A program made the translations under genes and the position numbers. 5,282 bases of DNA from Betaproteobacteria bacterium (GTDB lineage: Bacteria > Pseudomonadota > Gammaproteobacteria > Burkholderiales > Rhodocyclaceae). The stretch lies in NCBI GenBank assembly GCA_028065725.1, contig JAPTVL010000239.1, positions 1-5,282 of the forward strand, written 5' to 3'. Shown here one piece after another: positions 4,783-5,282 of this stretch. The notes below the pieces were generated by a model. It did not search any database, was not told where the DNA came from, and worked only from the letters and a program-made list of their open reading frames with translations. Position 1 is the stretch's first letter; each line of letters begins with the position of its first letter.

Positions 4783-5282
4783 TCAGCCACCAAAGCGGTT
4801 TGTGATGACCACCTCGTCGATGGGCAACTGCCCGCCGCGTGGCCAGGCTTCGCGCGTGGCGCGGCCAATGGCAAGCATCATGGCAATGACATGGTCGTCG
4901 GGCAGGTTGATCAGCTTGCCTACGGCATCGAAATCGAAACCGTCCATGGGACATGAGTCGTAACCCATTTCGCGTGCCTGCAGCATGAGCGACATGGCGG
5001 CGATGCCGCGGACCGCATGGCCTCGTCACGCTGGACCTGCTCGCGACCGTCGTAATATTGGTGGATGGCCGGCACCATGAAATCGCTCACGGCCGCGTCG
5101 GCATTGCGCCAGTAGCGTTCGGGCTGCTTGTTCCATGCCTTGAGGTCGGCACACAGCACGAGCAGCAGCGAAGCGTCGGTGACCTGGGCCTGGTCCCAGG
5201 CCACGGCACGGATGGCCTGGCGCAGGGCCGGCTCACGCACCTGCACGAAGCGCCAGTTCTGGATGTTGAACGCGGTCGGCGA
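4783..5282 (-). pseudogene. Nitroreductase family protein, frameshifted and cut by the window edge
   Basis: This is the C-terminal part of an FMN-dependent nitroreductase family oxidoreductase (NAD(P)H-driven reduction of nitro compounds or quinones). The gene enters from the right edge with SPTAFNIQNWRFVQVREPALR, then AQVTDASLLLVLCADLKAW, YWRNADAAVSDFMVPAI and QRDEAMRS (last codon at 5010). The reading frame then breaks. The other frame continues from 5007 with GIAAMSLMLQAREMGYDSCPMDGFD, then KLINLPDDHVIAMMLAIG, and ends with VVITNRFGG at 4783. Family members read RDEAMRSCGIAA, so a single missing T in the cysteine codon (now GC at 5009-5008) explains the shift. Everything else is well conserved, so the lesion is recent or a sequencing error. 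The true start lies beyond base 5282. Confidence 0.85.

Overview
The window looks like accessory DNA from a high-GC proteobacterium, probably a betaproteobacterium. That placement rests on GC content, codon use and the look of the right-hand genes; it is an inference. A decaying P2-like prophage edge lies on the left (about 1-2400). A scarred junction with repeats and an insertion-sequence remnant follows (about 2400-2825). Ordinary chromosomal genes, all on the minus strand, fill the right (2790-5282).

Left part: the first gene encodes the conserved core and C-terminus of a P2 gpA-family HUH replication endonuclease. It has lost, or been frameshifted away from, its N-terminal part. Its 3' coding end carries a 16-bp inverted repeat plus a further copy of the same 11-bp core, which is a candidate replication origin because P2 keeps its origin inside gene A. 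Next comes a more AT-rich gene for a 219-residue protein with a HEPN-like R-x4-H motif. It sits where P2 carries its tin/old defence cargo. The gene also has the anatomy of an integron cassette: TTAAAC runs straight into the start codon, and the stop codon lies inside GCCTAAC, the first core site of a sequence that closely resembles the start of the aadA-type attC (59-base element). No integrase is visible. A good promoter (TTGCCA, 17 bp, TAAAAT) lies just upstream, outside the presumed cassette. A phage-borne or prophage-borne solitary cassette with a possible HEPN toxin or defence protein is the most interesting hypothesis here.

Middle: 4.9 copies of a GGTGGTA heptamer, a 9-bp hairpin, and a short relic of an IS3-family OrfA transposase. 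The relic overlaps the 3' end of the first minus-strand chromosomal gene and has probably replaced its original stop.

Right part, minus strand, read from the right edge: a nitroreductase broken by a one-base deletion and cut by the window edge; a 421-residue HD-GYP-type phosphohydrolase with altered catalytic residues; and a 159-residue conserved protein of unknown function with a strong Shine-Dalgarno. The three lie in the same direction with gaps of about 110 and 140 bases. They may be partly co-transcribed, but nothing in the sequence ties them to one pathway.
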